Shown piece after piece: positions 1 through 7,970 of a stretch of 64,000 nucleotides of DNA. This DNA is from Sphingomonas hengshuiensis. Its GTDB lineage: Bacteria; Pseudomonadota; Alphaproteobacteria; Sphingomonadales; Sphingomonadaceae. Every line of letters begins with the position of its first letter. The first letter of the stretch is position 1. The notes beneath the pieces are model-generated. The model was not told the origin of the DNA. It saw nothing but the letters and a program-made list of their open reading frames with translations, and did not search any database. The stretch is taken from positions 1,736,001-1,800,000 of the forward strand of contig NZ_CP010836.1 of assembly GCF_000935025.1 (NCBI RefSeq), written 5' to 3'. The translations under genes were made by a program, and so were the position numbers.

Positions 1-659
1 ATCGCGCCCGATCCCTTCTCGTACGGCAACGGACGATGCTCGCCAACGCTCTGCGTGCGCATCTTGCCGAGCTGGGCCACGTTGCCAACCCCGGCATTGG
101 CAACCTCGCCAAGCTGGCCGAGCAGGTGATGGCTGACAGGAATGCCTTGCCATCCTACGCCCGTACGGCATTGGAGATATTGATCCGACAGATCATGGCC
201 GTCAGCGCCGAGATTGCGGAACTGGATCAGCAGCTTGCCGCTTGGCATACCGAGAGCGAGGCCAGTCGCCGACTTGCCGCGATCCCCGGCCTCGGCATCA
301 TCACGGCAACAGCAATAGCTGCAACCGTTACGGATGCCGAGCAGTTCTCTTCAGGCAGGCAGTTCGCCGCCTGGCTCGGTCTGACACCGCAACAACACTC
401 AACCGGGGGAAAAACCAGACTTGGCGGCATCTCCAAACAGGGCGACCGATACCTGCGCCGATTGCTCGTCGTCGGAGCCACCGCAGTCATGCGCCACGTC
501 AAGGATAAGCCAACGCCGATGGCGGACTGGATCAGGAAGCTCTCCGAGAAAAAGCCCTTCCGGCTCGTCTCGGTGGCCCTGGCTAACAAACTCGCTCGGA
601 TCGCTTGGGTCGTGCTGACCCGCAAGGAGGCCTATCACCCTTACGCCAATTTGACCTGA
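1..659 (+). CDS. IS110/IS1111-family transposase, C-terminal part (5' end outside window)
   Basis: The reading frame is open to the left edge: the codons before the first ATG (36) read RARSLLVRQRT, which matches the usual lead-in to this part of IS110 transposases. So the gene is cut by the window, not started at 36. The visible part contains the IS116/IS110/IS902 C-terminal domain, with the helix-hairpin-helix-like IPGLGIITA segment and the signature GGKTRLGGISKQGDRYLRR. Transposases of this family are DEDD/serine recombinases that work with a structured non-coding element RNA. The N-terminal DEDD domain lies outside the window. The element sits directly beside a truncated serine recombinase and may be what broke it. 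Confidence 0.9.
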   Translation, partial: RARSLLVRQRTMLANALRAHLAELGHVANPGIGNLAKLAEQVMADRNALPSYARTALEILIRQIMAVSAEIAELDQQLAAWHTESEASRRLAAIPGLGIITATAIAATVTDAEQFSSGRQFAAWLGLTPQQHSTGGKTRLGGISKQGDRYLRRLLVVGATAVMRHVKDKPTPMADWIRKLSEKKPFRLVSVALANKLARIAWVVLTRKEAYHPYANLT

Positions 660-794
660 TCAGCCCAGGTCACCCGAAATGGTAATGGCAGTCGATGATG
701 AGTAACGATCGAGCCAATGGTGAGACCAACCCGTCTGATTCAATGCGCTTCAACGCGCGGCAGCCTGTTTAGGGACCTCACCGGCGGATTTCCA
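660..794. other. Non-coding right end of the IS110/IS1111 element (possible element RNA region)
   Basis: Non-coding stretch between the transposase stop and the broken recombinase. GGTGAG at 719-724 can pair with CTCACC at 777-782, giving a possible stem. In the IS1111 group the guide RNA (seekRNA/bridge RNA) is reported to lie downstream of the transposase, so this end is a plausible place for it. The exact element boundary is not visible here and may extend to about 900, where the recombinase homology stops. Confidence 0.35.
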
Positions 795-1703
795 TCAGGG
801 CCAGCGGCAACACGTATGCCGCACAAACAGGCCGGACATATGAAAGCAACCGATCAAACCCATCCCGACAAAATGCCCTTGCCAAGGGGGCGTCCACATA
901 TGAATCAGGTCAAAGGTTTCCAGCGAAATCAGGCCCTCATGCTGGGCCTTCTGCAAGGGCAGCTTCCAGCTTGGAACCTCAAGATAGCCCGCATAAAGCG
1001 GCTGGGTCAGTATCTGATGCACGCGCTCATTCAGAACCAAGCCGTCCCGGCCAGTCGGGAAGGGAGGCGTTGCTTCAAAAAACCGCTTCACCTCCGCCTG
1101 TGAATCGAAGCGGCCAGACGCATAGCCTTCCAGCGCCTCTTTGATGATCGAGGCCAGCGGCTCATTGCGCACCAGCACTTTGCCGCCGCCGGACTGGCGC
1201 TCGAAGCGATAACCCCATGGTGCCTGAAACACCCAATAGCCGTTCATGACGCGGGCGCGCATCCGGTTCTTGGTCTGCTCGGCATTCTTCTGGCGCTGAT
1301 GCTGGGCCGCGCTGGCCAGCACGTTCTCCATGAACAGGCTGTCCGAATCCTCGCGGAACACGATGGACGGCGATTCCAGCAGGCCACCGGCTGCGGAAAT
1401 GTCATCACGCAGCTTGCGGAATGAGACGACATCGCGGGCAAGGCGGGAGAGATCATCGATGATGATGACCAGCGGATCGCGGCGATTTTTGCGGAGCATG
1501 GCGAGCGCGGCGCGCATCGCTGGCCGGTCAGCGGTTGCGCCGGTGTAATCCTCACGGAATACTTCCAGCACGTCCAACTGGCGATAAGCCGCATATTCCC
1601 GGCAGCGCGTTTCCTGGCTGCCGAGGCCGTCGCCGCGCACCTTCTGTTTCGCGTCGGACACGCGGCAATAGATAATAGCTTTCTGGTTTGTGTTTCTGCT
1701 CAT
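795..1703 (-). pseudogene. Large serine recombinase, C-terminally truncated
   Basis: Site-specific recombinase of the large serine family, expected to integrate and excise a mobile element. The N-terminal resolvase domain is intact: the catalytic serine lies in YCRVSD near residue 16, and the partner arginines are in DDLSRLARD. The 'recombinase' DNA-binding domain follows, with the typical HEGLISLETFDLI segment near residue 250. After that the family resemblance stops, and the last 33 or so residues (HMWTPPW onwards) look like read-through into foreign DNA. Full members run to roughly 500 residues and carry a zinc-ribbon domain; this one has 302. It is probably inactive for integration, although the catalytic domain could still be made. 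It is coupled to the upstream small gene by an ATGA overlap. Confidence 0.8.
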
Positions 1704-2002
1704 GGCGCAATCTGCCCCTTCGGGCCTGAATCGATATGGTTCGCGCCCCCGGCATCGGGGTCAACAGTTTCATGTTCTGGATTGGCTTGGATGTTAGCAC
1801 GTTCAAAGGCCGCCTGAAAACGGCTCTTTTGACCGGCTGCCAGGGAAATCTGATCGGTCTGAACGCCGAAGGCGCTATCGACAAAATGCGACATGATGGA
1901 ATGGACGATGCAGATCAGCTCGTCCTTGCGTTCTACGGACAAATTGATCCCGGCAACAAGTTGCCGGTACTGCTCCATATCTTGTGTCGAAATCACCGAC
2001 AC
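1700..2002 (-). CDS. Hypothetical protein upstream of recombinase
   Basis: Protein of about 100 residues with no domain I recognise; it has a mixed helical N-terminal half and a polar C-terminus. I start it at a GTG (2002) because AAGGGG lies about 7 bases upstream; TTG at 2023 and an internal ATG are alternatives. Its stop overlaps the recombinase start by four bases (ATGA), so the two are co-translated. A partner role for the recombinase (excision control, for instance) is only inferred from position. Confidence 0.6.
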   Translation of the reverse strand: MSVISTQDMEQYRQLVAGINLSVERKDELICIVHSIMSHFVDSAFGVQTDQISLAAGQKSRFQAAFERANIQANPEHETVDPDAGGANHIDSGPKGQIAP

Positions 2003-2118
2003 TGCCAAACCCCTTCGCTGCAATAAGCAGCGCCTCTATTTGATGAGGCGCAGGAGTTTTGTAATTCACCGTTTATCCTGATTTGGGAGAAACGTCTTAA
2101 ACTCTACTGCGCCGTCTG

Positions 2119-2183
2119 CATTGTTCGTCAATTTGAACAATGGCTGTAAAATAATCATACAATGAATGGTTGAGAGCTTGCAA
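2119..2183 (-). promoter_or_regulatory. Promoter and palindromic operator of the recombinase operon
   Basis: On the minus strand a -35 TTGCAA (2178-2183) and -10 TATGAT (2154-2159) are separated by 18 bases. Just downstream is a perfect inverted repeat, CATTGTTC (2119-2126) and GAACAATG (2135-2142), with an 8-base spacer. The palindrome lies about where transcription would have just begun, so a repressor bound there would block the hypothetical gene and recombinase. The regulator is not identified. Confidence 0.5.
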
Positions 2184-2190
2184 CTTTAGG

Positions 2191-3732
2191 TTAGGTTTTG
2201 TGAGTTGCAATTTGCCCCTTGTGCAGCTCACGCACATCGCCAATCTGATCCTTCCACGGATCGACCGTGTAGAACGGCAGGCGCTCACAGACGAACAGCG
2301 GCGGCACGCCAGCAACTTTGATGATCTGCCTGCCCGCGCCGACCGCGCGGATATCCTCTGATTGCAGCACCGGGCGGCGCGCCTCGCTGCGGTTGGTGCC
2401 TGCGCTTTCCACAGCGCCCCCGCCCACGTTCAGGCCGTGGGTGACGATGGTGCGGTTGCCCGACCATTTCTCGACATCGCGCAGCAGGTCCGGGTCTTCC
2501 ACGCCGGTCATCGTGAACACGGCGGCCTGATCCTCAAATTCCTTCACCGCTTCCCGCGACCAGCGGCTTTCCATCGAAAACCGCCCCTGTGAGAATATCC
2601 ATAGCTGGATGCCCCGGCCACGATACAACCGCAGGGCTTTCAGAATCGCGGGCGCAGGCGGAAGCTGGGGAAACTCATCGAGGATGAAGCAGGTGCGAAG
2701 CTGGCCCGGCTCGCGGGCAATCGCTTCAATCGCATAGTTCACGATGAGGCTGATCCACGGCGCGATGACGCCCAGCTTCTCCGAAGGGGTAATGAGGTAA
2801 ACCGTGTGCGGCTCATGCTTGAGCCGGGCGAAGTCAAAGCCGTGTGACCGCGTGGCGCGTTCCAGCGTCTTGCCCGGCTCGAACGGGTTCAGGGCTTCTA
2901 TGGCTTCCGACTTGTAGGCTTCAAACTGTTTTGGCGCATCGACGAAGGTTGCCCGGAGCGCCCCGGCGCGGCGGGCGATGCCTTCTATGCCGCAGGTTTC
3001 CATCATCATGAACGCTCTATCCAGGTCATCAGTGGAGGCGTTCACGAAGCGCCACAGGCCGCCCAGATTGCACTGGTCAGGCTCGCAATGCGCCAGATAT
3101 TCCATCCGGGTTGCCAGCAGGCGGAGTGCGCCTTTGCGCACCCAGCCATTGCCGCCGTCTTTCGGGCCGGGCGGCAGCAGGATTTGCGCGATCTCATCGG
3201 CCTGCGTGTCAATCTCGCCGCCGCCCTGCACAATGTCGGTCAGGGTTTGCAGCGGGTTGATGGCCGTGTTCGGCAGGCCGAGCAGCCCGAACGGGTTGAG
3301 ATAGATGCAGGGCTGGCCCAGCGTCTGGGAACGATGCTTGAAGGAAGCGAAACAGTTTTCGCCATCCTTCACGTCCACGACCAGCAGCGAGCGGTCACGC
3401 ACATGGGCGAGATTGGGCAGTATCCAGTCCCGCCCCTTGCCGGAACCGGCGCGGGCGTAGCTCAGCATCTGCCCGTCACCGGCAAAGAACAATGCGCGGC
3501 CATCGAGCACGCCGAGAAACAGGCCGTTGGCATCAAGCAGCCCGGCATCATGAGCATCATGGATGCTGGCCAGCCGCCCGTCGCCATATTTGCCGGACGG
3601 GGCAGCCGTGGCCATGAGGTAGTGCTGATACGCAGCATGAGCGCGGGATTCCTCCTCGCGCTCACGCCGGTCGGCATCCTGTGCCATGCTCATCAGGCGC
3701 ATGGACCAGCTTGCCAGTGTTTCAAGCCGCAT
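2191..3732 (-). CDS. VirD4/TraG-family type IV coupling protein (soluble form)
   Basis: ATPase that brings relaxase-bound DNA to a type IV secretion channel. The nucleotide-binding loop is near residues 93-101 (ARAGSGKGR, with lysine 99 but glycine where Ser/Thr is usual). The Walker B segment CFILDEFPQLP is near residue 345, followed by the TraG/TraD C-terminal pattern. At 513 residues it lacks the N-terminal pair of membrane helices normal for VirD4; its N-terminus is a charged helix. Its start overlaps the stop of the upstream single-helix membrane protein (TGATG), which may serve as its anchor. No channel (virB) genes are in the window, so the element probably borrows one. Confidence 0.85.
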   Translation of the reverse strand: MRLETLASWSMRLMSMAQDADRREREEESRAHAAYQHYLMATAAPSGKYGDGRLASIHDAHDAGLLDANGLFLGVLDGRALFFAGDGQMLSYARAGSGKGRDWILPNLAHVRDRSLLVVDVKDGENCFASFKHRSQTLGQPCIYLNPFGLLGLPNTAINPLQTLTDIVQGGGEIDTQADEIAQILLPPGPKDGGNGWVRKGALRLLATRMEYLAHCEPDQCNLGGLWRFVNASTDDLDRAFMMMETCGIEGIARRAGALRATFVDAPKQFEAYKSEAIEALNPFEPGKTLERATRSHGFDFARLKHEPHTVYLITPSEKLGVIAPWISLIVNYAIEAIAREPGQLRTCFILDEFPQLPPAPAILKALRLYRGRGIQLWIFSQGRFSMESRWSREAVKEFEDQAAVFTMTGVEDPDLLRDVEKWSGNRTIVTHGLNVGGGAVESAGTNRSEARRPVLQSEDIRAVGAGRQIIKVAGVPPLFVCERLPFYTVDPWKDQIGDVRELHKGQIATHKT

Positions 3733-4493
3733 CAGTTGCGCGCCTGCTTTGCATCACGGCTGATGCGCGGAGGAGCCGGGATCACGATGGGCTTCACCTT
3801 TTCCAGATCGGCGCGCACCTGTTCGGGCGACGGCAGGCCGGTATCCCAGCCTTCGATATTGATGGTGATGCCCTGCTGAACAGCATCGTCCAGCTTGCTC
3901 CGCATCCGGGAATAGAGGTCATCGGCATATTCGTCGATTTTCTCCGCCGTCTTCGGATCGAACGGGCGCAGCACGTTGGCGAGCGTCTCAGCCCAGTTCA
4001 GGACCGTGCCGCTGCCTTCCTGCTGCTGGCGCTTCTGGATCATAATCTGGTGGGTGTAATCCTGCTGGATGCGGGTGGTGGCTTCCGCAAACAGCCGGGC
4101 GCGCTCATAGGCCGCCTGATAGTTGGCGACGATGGCCTGCACCTGCCCCTGATATCCGACCTGCTGCTGGTTGACGCTGATCTGGGCCTGCTGGACCCAT
4201 GCGTCATACATCGCCTGCGTCTCAAGGTCGCGGGCGCGGATTTCGACCTGAAGGCGGCCCTGATATCCGCCCATGACGGCGGAGGGCCGCATGTTTTCAG
4301 GCGCAAAGGTTTCAGCAGAAAACAGGGCGAGCATCAGCAGCACCATGCCGACGAACATATGGAAGCCCGCCGAGACGATCTTGTGACCGCGTGGCGGCGC
4401 AACAGGCGGCTGGGGCTGGTAGATGGCAGGCGCGGCAGGCAGCGGCAGGACTTCCTGCGTGGCTTCGCCGTTATCGCCGTAATTGATCTTCAT
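3732..4493 (-). CDS. Single-pass membrane protein coupled to the coupling protein
   Basis: 253 residues. A Pro-rich N-terminus is followed by one clear membrane helix (about residues 43-62, GFHMFVGMVLLMLALF) and then a long Gln-rich, probably coiled-coil region. I chose ATG 4493 because GGAG lies 9 bases upstream; the open frame extends further but has no such site. No known family recognised. The one-base stop/start overlap with the coupling-protein gene suggests the two products act together, perhaps with this protein tethering the soluble ATPase at the membrane. That role is inferred. Confidence 0.7.
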   Translation of the reverse strand: MKINYGDNGEATQEVLPLPAAPAIYQPQPPVAPPRGHKIVSAGFHMFVGMVLLMLALFSAETFAPENMRPSAVMGGYQGRLQVEIRARDLETQAMYDAWVQQAQISVNQQQVGYQGQVQAIVANYQAAYERARLFAEATTRIQQDYTHQIMIQKRQQQEGSGTVLNWAETLANVLRPFDPKTAEKIDEYADDLYSRMRSKLDDAVQQGITINIEGWDTGLPSPEQVRADLEKVKPIVIPAPPRISRDAKQARN

Positions 4494-4560
4494 GGGCTGT
4501 CTCCGGTTGAATGAGTGACCGGAGAATGAAAGCAGGCCGGAAGCCGATATGTGGGAGAAA

Positions 4561-4596
4561 GCCAACAAAAAAGCCGTGGCGGATCAGGCCACGGCT
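4561..4596 (-). terminator. Rho-independent terminator
   Basis: Perfect 9-base stem, AGCCGTGGC (4572-4580) with GCCACGGCT (4588-4596), and a 7-base loop; on the minus strand it is followed by a run of T. It lies just after the stop of the 4617-5099 gene and separates it from the coupling-protein pair. Confidence 0.85.
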
Positions 4597-4616
4597 ATCA
4601 GATGTGCAGGATCGGC

Positions 4617-5099
4617 TTATTTCGACTGGCGACTGCGATAGGCGTCATAGGCCATGGCGATCAGACGCAGGCGGGGAATGACCTTTTTCTGGACCGCCTG
4701 TTTCGGCTCCCGGTCGGCCAACTCGTAGAAGCCGTCCACCCAGCGCTCCTCTTCAATGAAGGCAGCTTCGGTTTCCGGCAGGTCTTCAGGATCGATCATT
4801 TTGCCGTCAAACGTCATGTACAGCCCCTGAAATCCGTAGATTTCATCCGCGACCCAATCATAGAAATGGCGGCGGTTGATGCCGAGATCGCGGACATCCC
4901 GCGCCAGCCGCCGAAGGTAGGCACGCCGCATCAACTCCTCGTCGGTCGGAATGCGCAGGAAACGGCTGGGTCTGGCATCTCGCTCCAGAGGCGACCACAG
5001 TGCTTCATTATCGCGTGTCTCGCGAGGCCGCCGTCGCTTGGCTCCCCGTAATGGCCAGATGCGGATGAACTGCCATACAACCCATGCCGAGACGCGCAT
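4617..5099 (-). CDS. Hypothetical protein of the transfer region
   Basis: 160 residues. The first 20 or so (MRVSAWVVWQFIRIWPL) are hydrophobic and are followed by a very basic stretch, which could be a membrane-associated start; the rest is charged and probably helical. AAGGAG lies 9 bases before the ATG. I recognise no family. It is closed by a strong terminator and lies in the same direction as the coupling-protein genes, so a link to DNA transfer is possible but not shown. Confidence 0.65.
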   Translation of the reverse strand: MRVSAWVVWQFIRIWPLRGAKRRRPRETRDNEALWSPLERDARPSRFLRIPTDEELMRRAYLRRLARDVRDLGINRRHFYDWVADEIYGFQGLYMTFDGKMIDPEDLPETEAAFIEEERWVDGFYELADREPKQAVQKKVIPRLRLIAMAYDAYRSRQSK

Positions 5100-5200
5100 T
5101 TTTCTGCTCCTTCATGTTCACGCGCGAATCATCATGACGGGAGGTTATCGTCGGTGCGGGAAAAAGACGGCGAAAAGCATCACATCCTTTTCGTTTAATC

Positions 5201-5231
5201 TTCGGCGCCCGCCAGAGCGGGACCGGTTGAC
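5201..5231 (-). repeat. Relic of a resolvase gene 3' end upstream of arsR
   Basis: This stretch matches 7981-8012, inside the last codons of the intact resolvase gene, at about 28 of 32 positions with one missing base; the core GCGCCCGCCAGAGCG is identical. The missing base breaks the reading frame. The two copies are direct repeats on either side of the arsenic operon. The TTGAC at the end of the relic forms most of the -35 box of arsR. Confidence 0.6.
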
Positions 5232-5269
5232 ATAGAAGCTAATTAAGTCGATATTTCTTGAAATGTCGA
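5227..5269 (+). promoter_or_regulatory. arsR promoter with operator over the start codon
   Basis: A -35 TTGACA (5227-5232), 17-base spacer and weak -10 GATATT (5250-5255) put the transcript start at or within a few bases of the ATG at 5263, with no Shine-Dalgarno site. A 22-base imperfect palindrome (5248-5269, 9 of 11 pairs matching; half-sites TCGA-ATTTC and GAAAT-TCGA) covers the -10 and the start codon. It is the likely ArsR operator, giving self-repression lifted by arsenite. Confidence 0.55.
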
Positions 5270-5640
5270 ATCCAACATCCCCGACCGATGCAGTCGGTGC
5301 TCTCAGCGCCCTCGCTCACGAGCAGAGGCTGGCCGTGTTTCGTCTGCTGGTCAAAGCCGGGCCGGAAGGCTTGTCGGCAGGCGCGATTGCCGAGGCGCTG
5401 CAAAGCGCGCCGTCTTCCCTGTCGTTTCATCTCGCCCACCTTCACCGCGCAGGGCTGGTATCCCAGCGACGCGAAAGCCGGTCGCTGATTTACACCGCCA
5501 GCTATGACAGTCTGGTCGGCCTGATCGGCTTCCTGCTGGAAGATTGCTGCGGTGGTCGCCCCGAATTGTGCGAGCCTTTAACGGATTTGATCCGGCAGGC
5601 GACCTGCTGCCCGGCTCCTGTTCAGAGTGCGCGGGCATGA
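5263..5640 (+). CDS. arsR: ArsR-family arsenite-responsive repressor
   Basis: 125-residue winged-helix repressor that leaves its operator when it binds As(III). The helix-turn-helix is at about residues 38-70, with the typical SSLSFHLAHLHRAGLV. The usual CxC near the recognition helix is absent. Instead cysteines lie near the C-terminus (C95, C96, C103, plus C115 and C116), closely matching the C-terminal triad known from Acidithiobacillus ferrooxidans ArsR. First gene of the arsR-acr3-arsC-arsH operon; its stop overlaps the next start (ATGA). The transcript may be leaderless. Confidence 0.93.
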   Translation: MSNPTSPTDAVGALSALAHEQRLAVFRLLVKAGPEGLSAGAIAEALQSAPSSLSFHLAHLHRAGLVSQRRESRSLIYTASYDSLVGLIGFLLEDCCGGRPELCEPLTDLIRQATCCPAPVQSARA

Positions 5641-6737
5641 GCGGCAAGACGTCCAGCGCCATGTCGCTGTTTGAGCGCTACCTCACGCTTTGGGTGGCGC
5701 TTTGCATCATCGTCGGCGTGGCCCTGGGACATTTCTTCGCGCCCGCCTTTCAAGCGATTGGCGCGGCGGAAGTCGCCCGCGTCAACCTGCCTATGGCCGT
5801 TCTCATATGGCTGATGATTATTCCCATGCTGGTGAAGGTCGATTTCGGTGCGCTTGCTGGCGTTCGCGCCCATTGGCGCGGCATCGGCGTCACCCTGTTC
5901 ATTAACTGGGCCGTAAAGCCCTTTTCAATGGCGCTGCTGGGCTGGCTGTTCATCGGCTATCTGTTTCGCCCGTACCTCCCGGCGGATCAGATCGACAGCT
6001 ATATCGCCGGTCTGATTCTGCTTGCTGCCGCGCCCTGCACAGCGATGGTGTTCGTCTGGAGCAACCTGACGGACGGCGAACCGAATTTCACGCTTTCGCA
6101 GGTGGCGCTGAACGACACGATCATGGTCGTGGCATTCGCGCCTATCGTCGCCCTGCTGCTTGGTATTTCCGCCATTACCGTGCCGTGGGAAACACTGACG
6201 CTATCAGTGGGCCTCTACATCATCGTTCCGGTTATCGCAGCGCAGGTGATCCGCCGCGCCCTCATGGCGCACGGCGGTATCGAGGGACTGAACACCGCCA
6301 TGTGGAAGATGCAGCCGGTTTCGCTCGTATCGCTGCTGGCGACGCTGATCCTGCTGTTCGGCTTTCAGGGCGAGCAGATTATCGACCAGCCGGTCGTGAT
6401 CGCGCTGCTGGCTGTTCCCATCCTGATTCAGGTCTATTTCAATTCCGGGCTGGCCTACCTGCTGAACCGCGCGACGGGCGAAGCGCATTGCGTTGCCGGG
6501 CCGTCTGCCCTGATCGGCGCGAGCAATTTCTTTGAACTGGCGGTCGCCGCCGCAATCAGCATCTTCGGATTTCAGTCCGGCGCGGCGCTGGCGACGGTCG
6601 TAGGCGTCCTGATCGAAGTGCCGGTGATGCTCTCCATTGTTGCCATCGTGAACAGATCAAAAGGCTGGTATGAGGCAGGAGGCGCAGTTTCGCGCCGCCG
6701 TGTCACGCCTGCCGCAACCCCAGAGGCAGAAGCATGA
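5637..6737 (+). CDS. acr3: ACR3-family arsenite efflux permease
   Basis: Inner-membrane arsenite exporter of the ACR3 (BART superfamily) type, about ten helices, 366 residues. The start ERYLTLWVALCIIVGVALG and the helix LLAAAPCTAMVFVWSNL with its conserved cysteine are family hallmarks. I start it at ATG 5637, which overlaps the arsR stop (ATGA); the longer open frame begins inside arsR and is not needed, and an internal ATG at 5661 is also possible. It expels arsenite made by the ArsC encoded next. Confidence 0.93.
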   Translation: MSGKTSSAMSLFERYLTLWVALCIIVGVALGHFFAPAFQAIGAAEVARVNLPMAVLIWLMIIPMLVKVDFGALAGVRAHWRGIGVTLFINWAVKPFSMALLGWLFIGYLFRPYLPADQIDSYIAGLILLAAAPCTAMVFVWSNLTDGEPNFTLSQVALNDTIMVVAFAPIVALLLGISAITVPWETLTLSVGLYIIVPVIAAQVIRRALMAHGGIEGLNTAMWKMQPVSLVSLLATLILLFGFQGEQIIDQPVVIALLAVPILIQVYFNSGLAYLLNRATGEAHCVAGPSALIGASNFFELAVAAAISIFGFQSGAALATVVGVLIEVPVMLSIVAIVNRSKGWYEAGGAVSRRRVTPAATPEAEA

Positions 6738-7165
6738 GCGATTTCCCTATCACCATCTATCACAACCCGGCCTGCGGTACGTCGCGCAATGCCCTCGAAA
6801 TGATCCGGGCGGCTGGCTACGCGCCGAATGTCGTGGAGTACCTGAAAAGCGGCTGGGAACGCGCTCAGATCGAAGGTCTGCTGGCCGATATGAAGGCCGC
6901 GCCGCGCGCCATCATGCGCGAGAAAGGCACACCGGCTGCCGCACTTGGACTGCTGGCAGAAACCGCGACAGACGATGATATACTGGACGCAATGGTCGCA
7001 CATCCCATCCTTGTGAACCGTCCCATCGTCGTGACCCCGAAAGGGACCAAGCTTTGTCGTCCGTCAGAGGCCGTGCTTGACCTGCTCGACCGCCAGCCTG
7101 CGGCGTTCACAAAGGAGGACGGAGAGGTTGTGAAAATTGGCGACGCGTGCGCGCTTCGTCCGTGA
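6734..7165 (+). CDS. arsC: Arsenate reductase, glutaredoxin-linked ArsC type
   Basis: Reduces arsenate to arsenite with glutathione and glutaredoxin, feeding the efflux pump. The catalytic cysteine is C14 in [10 protein letters not shown]; arginines in the RAIMRE region, [15 protein letters not shown] and KLCRPSE match the oxyanion-binding arginines of Escherichia coli plasmid ArsC. At 143 residues it has the usual length. The start overlaps the acr3 stop (ATGA). Confidence 0.94.
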   Translation: MSDFPITIYHNPACGTSRNALEMIRAAGYAPNVVEYLKSGWERAQIEGLLADMKAAPRAIMREKGTPAAALGLLAETATDDDILDAMVAHPILVNRPIVVTPKGTKLCRPSEAVLDLLDRQPAAFTKEDGEVVKIGDACALRP

Positions 7166-7173
7166 GCGCCGAC

Positions 7174-7902
7174 ATGACCGCGTTTCCCGCCCTCTCACCT
7201 GAATACCTGACGACCCCAACGCTCGACCTGCTGGAACCGACGCACCCAGCGTCCCACAGGCCGCGCTTTCTGCTGCTGTATGGTTCACTGCGCGAACGAT
7301 CCTACAGCCGGTTCGTCATCGAGGAATGCGCGCGTCTGCTGGAGCATTTTGGCGGAGAGGTGCGCATATTCGACCCGTCCGGCCTGCCTCTGCCCGACAG
7401 CGTCGATCCGAGCCATCCGAAGGTCGCCGAATTGCGCGAGCTGTTCATCTGGTCGGAAGGTCAGGTTTGGTGCAGCCCGGAGCGTCACGGCACGATCACC
7501 GGCATCATGAAAGCGCAGATCGACTGGATACCATTGGCCATGGGTGGCGTAAGGCCATCACAGGGGAGAACGCTGGCCGTTATGCAGGTCAGCGGCGGTT
7601 CGCAGTCGTTCAACGCCGTGAATGCGTTACGCGTTCTTGGTCGGTGGATGCGAATGGTGACGATCCCTAACCAGTCTTCCGTCGCCAAAGCCTATGAGGA
7701 GTTTGATGACGAAGGCCGCATGAAACCGTCATCCTATTACGACCGGATCGTGGACGTGATGGAGGAGCTGTTCAAATTCACGCTGCTGATCCGCGACCGT
7801 TCGGATTACCTCGTTGACCGCTACAGCGAGCGCAAAGAGTCAGGGCTGGAGACAGCAAAGAATTTAACGGCTGCTGCCATGAGTCACGAAATTGCGAGTT
7901 AG
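7174..7902 (+). CDS. arsH: ArsH, NADPH-dependent FMN reductase (organoarsenical resistance)
   Basis: Flavodoxin-fold FMN reductase; ArsH proteins oxidise trivalent methylated or aromatic arsenicals. The FMN phosphate loop is [10 protein letters not shown], and the ArsH-specific [20 protein letters not shown] follows. The start is uncertain: ATG 7174 gives 242 residues, while GTG 7162 overlaps the arsC stop (GTGA) and GTG 7147 lies inside arsC. None has a strong ribosome site, so translation is probably coupled to arsC. Last gene of the operon. Confidence 0.92.
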   Translation: MTAFPALSPEYLTTPTLDLLEPTHPASHRPRFLLLYGSLRERSYSRFVIEECARLLEHFGGEVRIFDPSGLPLPDSVDPSHPKVAELRELFIWSEGQVWCSPERHGTITGIMKAQIDWIPLAMGGVRPSQGRTLAVMQVSGGSQSFNAVNALRVLGRWMRMVTIPNQSSVAKAYEEFDDEGRMKPSSYYDRIVDVMEELFKFTLLIRDRSDYLVDRYSERKESGLETAKNLTAAAMSHEIAS

Positions 7903-7970
7903 CGGCTTCTCAAGAGCAATGCCGTTCCATGACCGGCGCGCATCTGACTGAACCTGGCCACAAGAAACCT

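Noticed and set aside
717..1103. 128-codon frame across the IS end and the recombinase
   Set aside because: Runs antisense to the truncated recombinase, has no ribosome site, and its start lies in the IS end.
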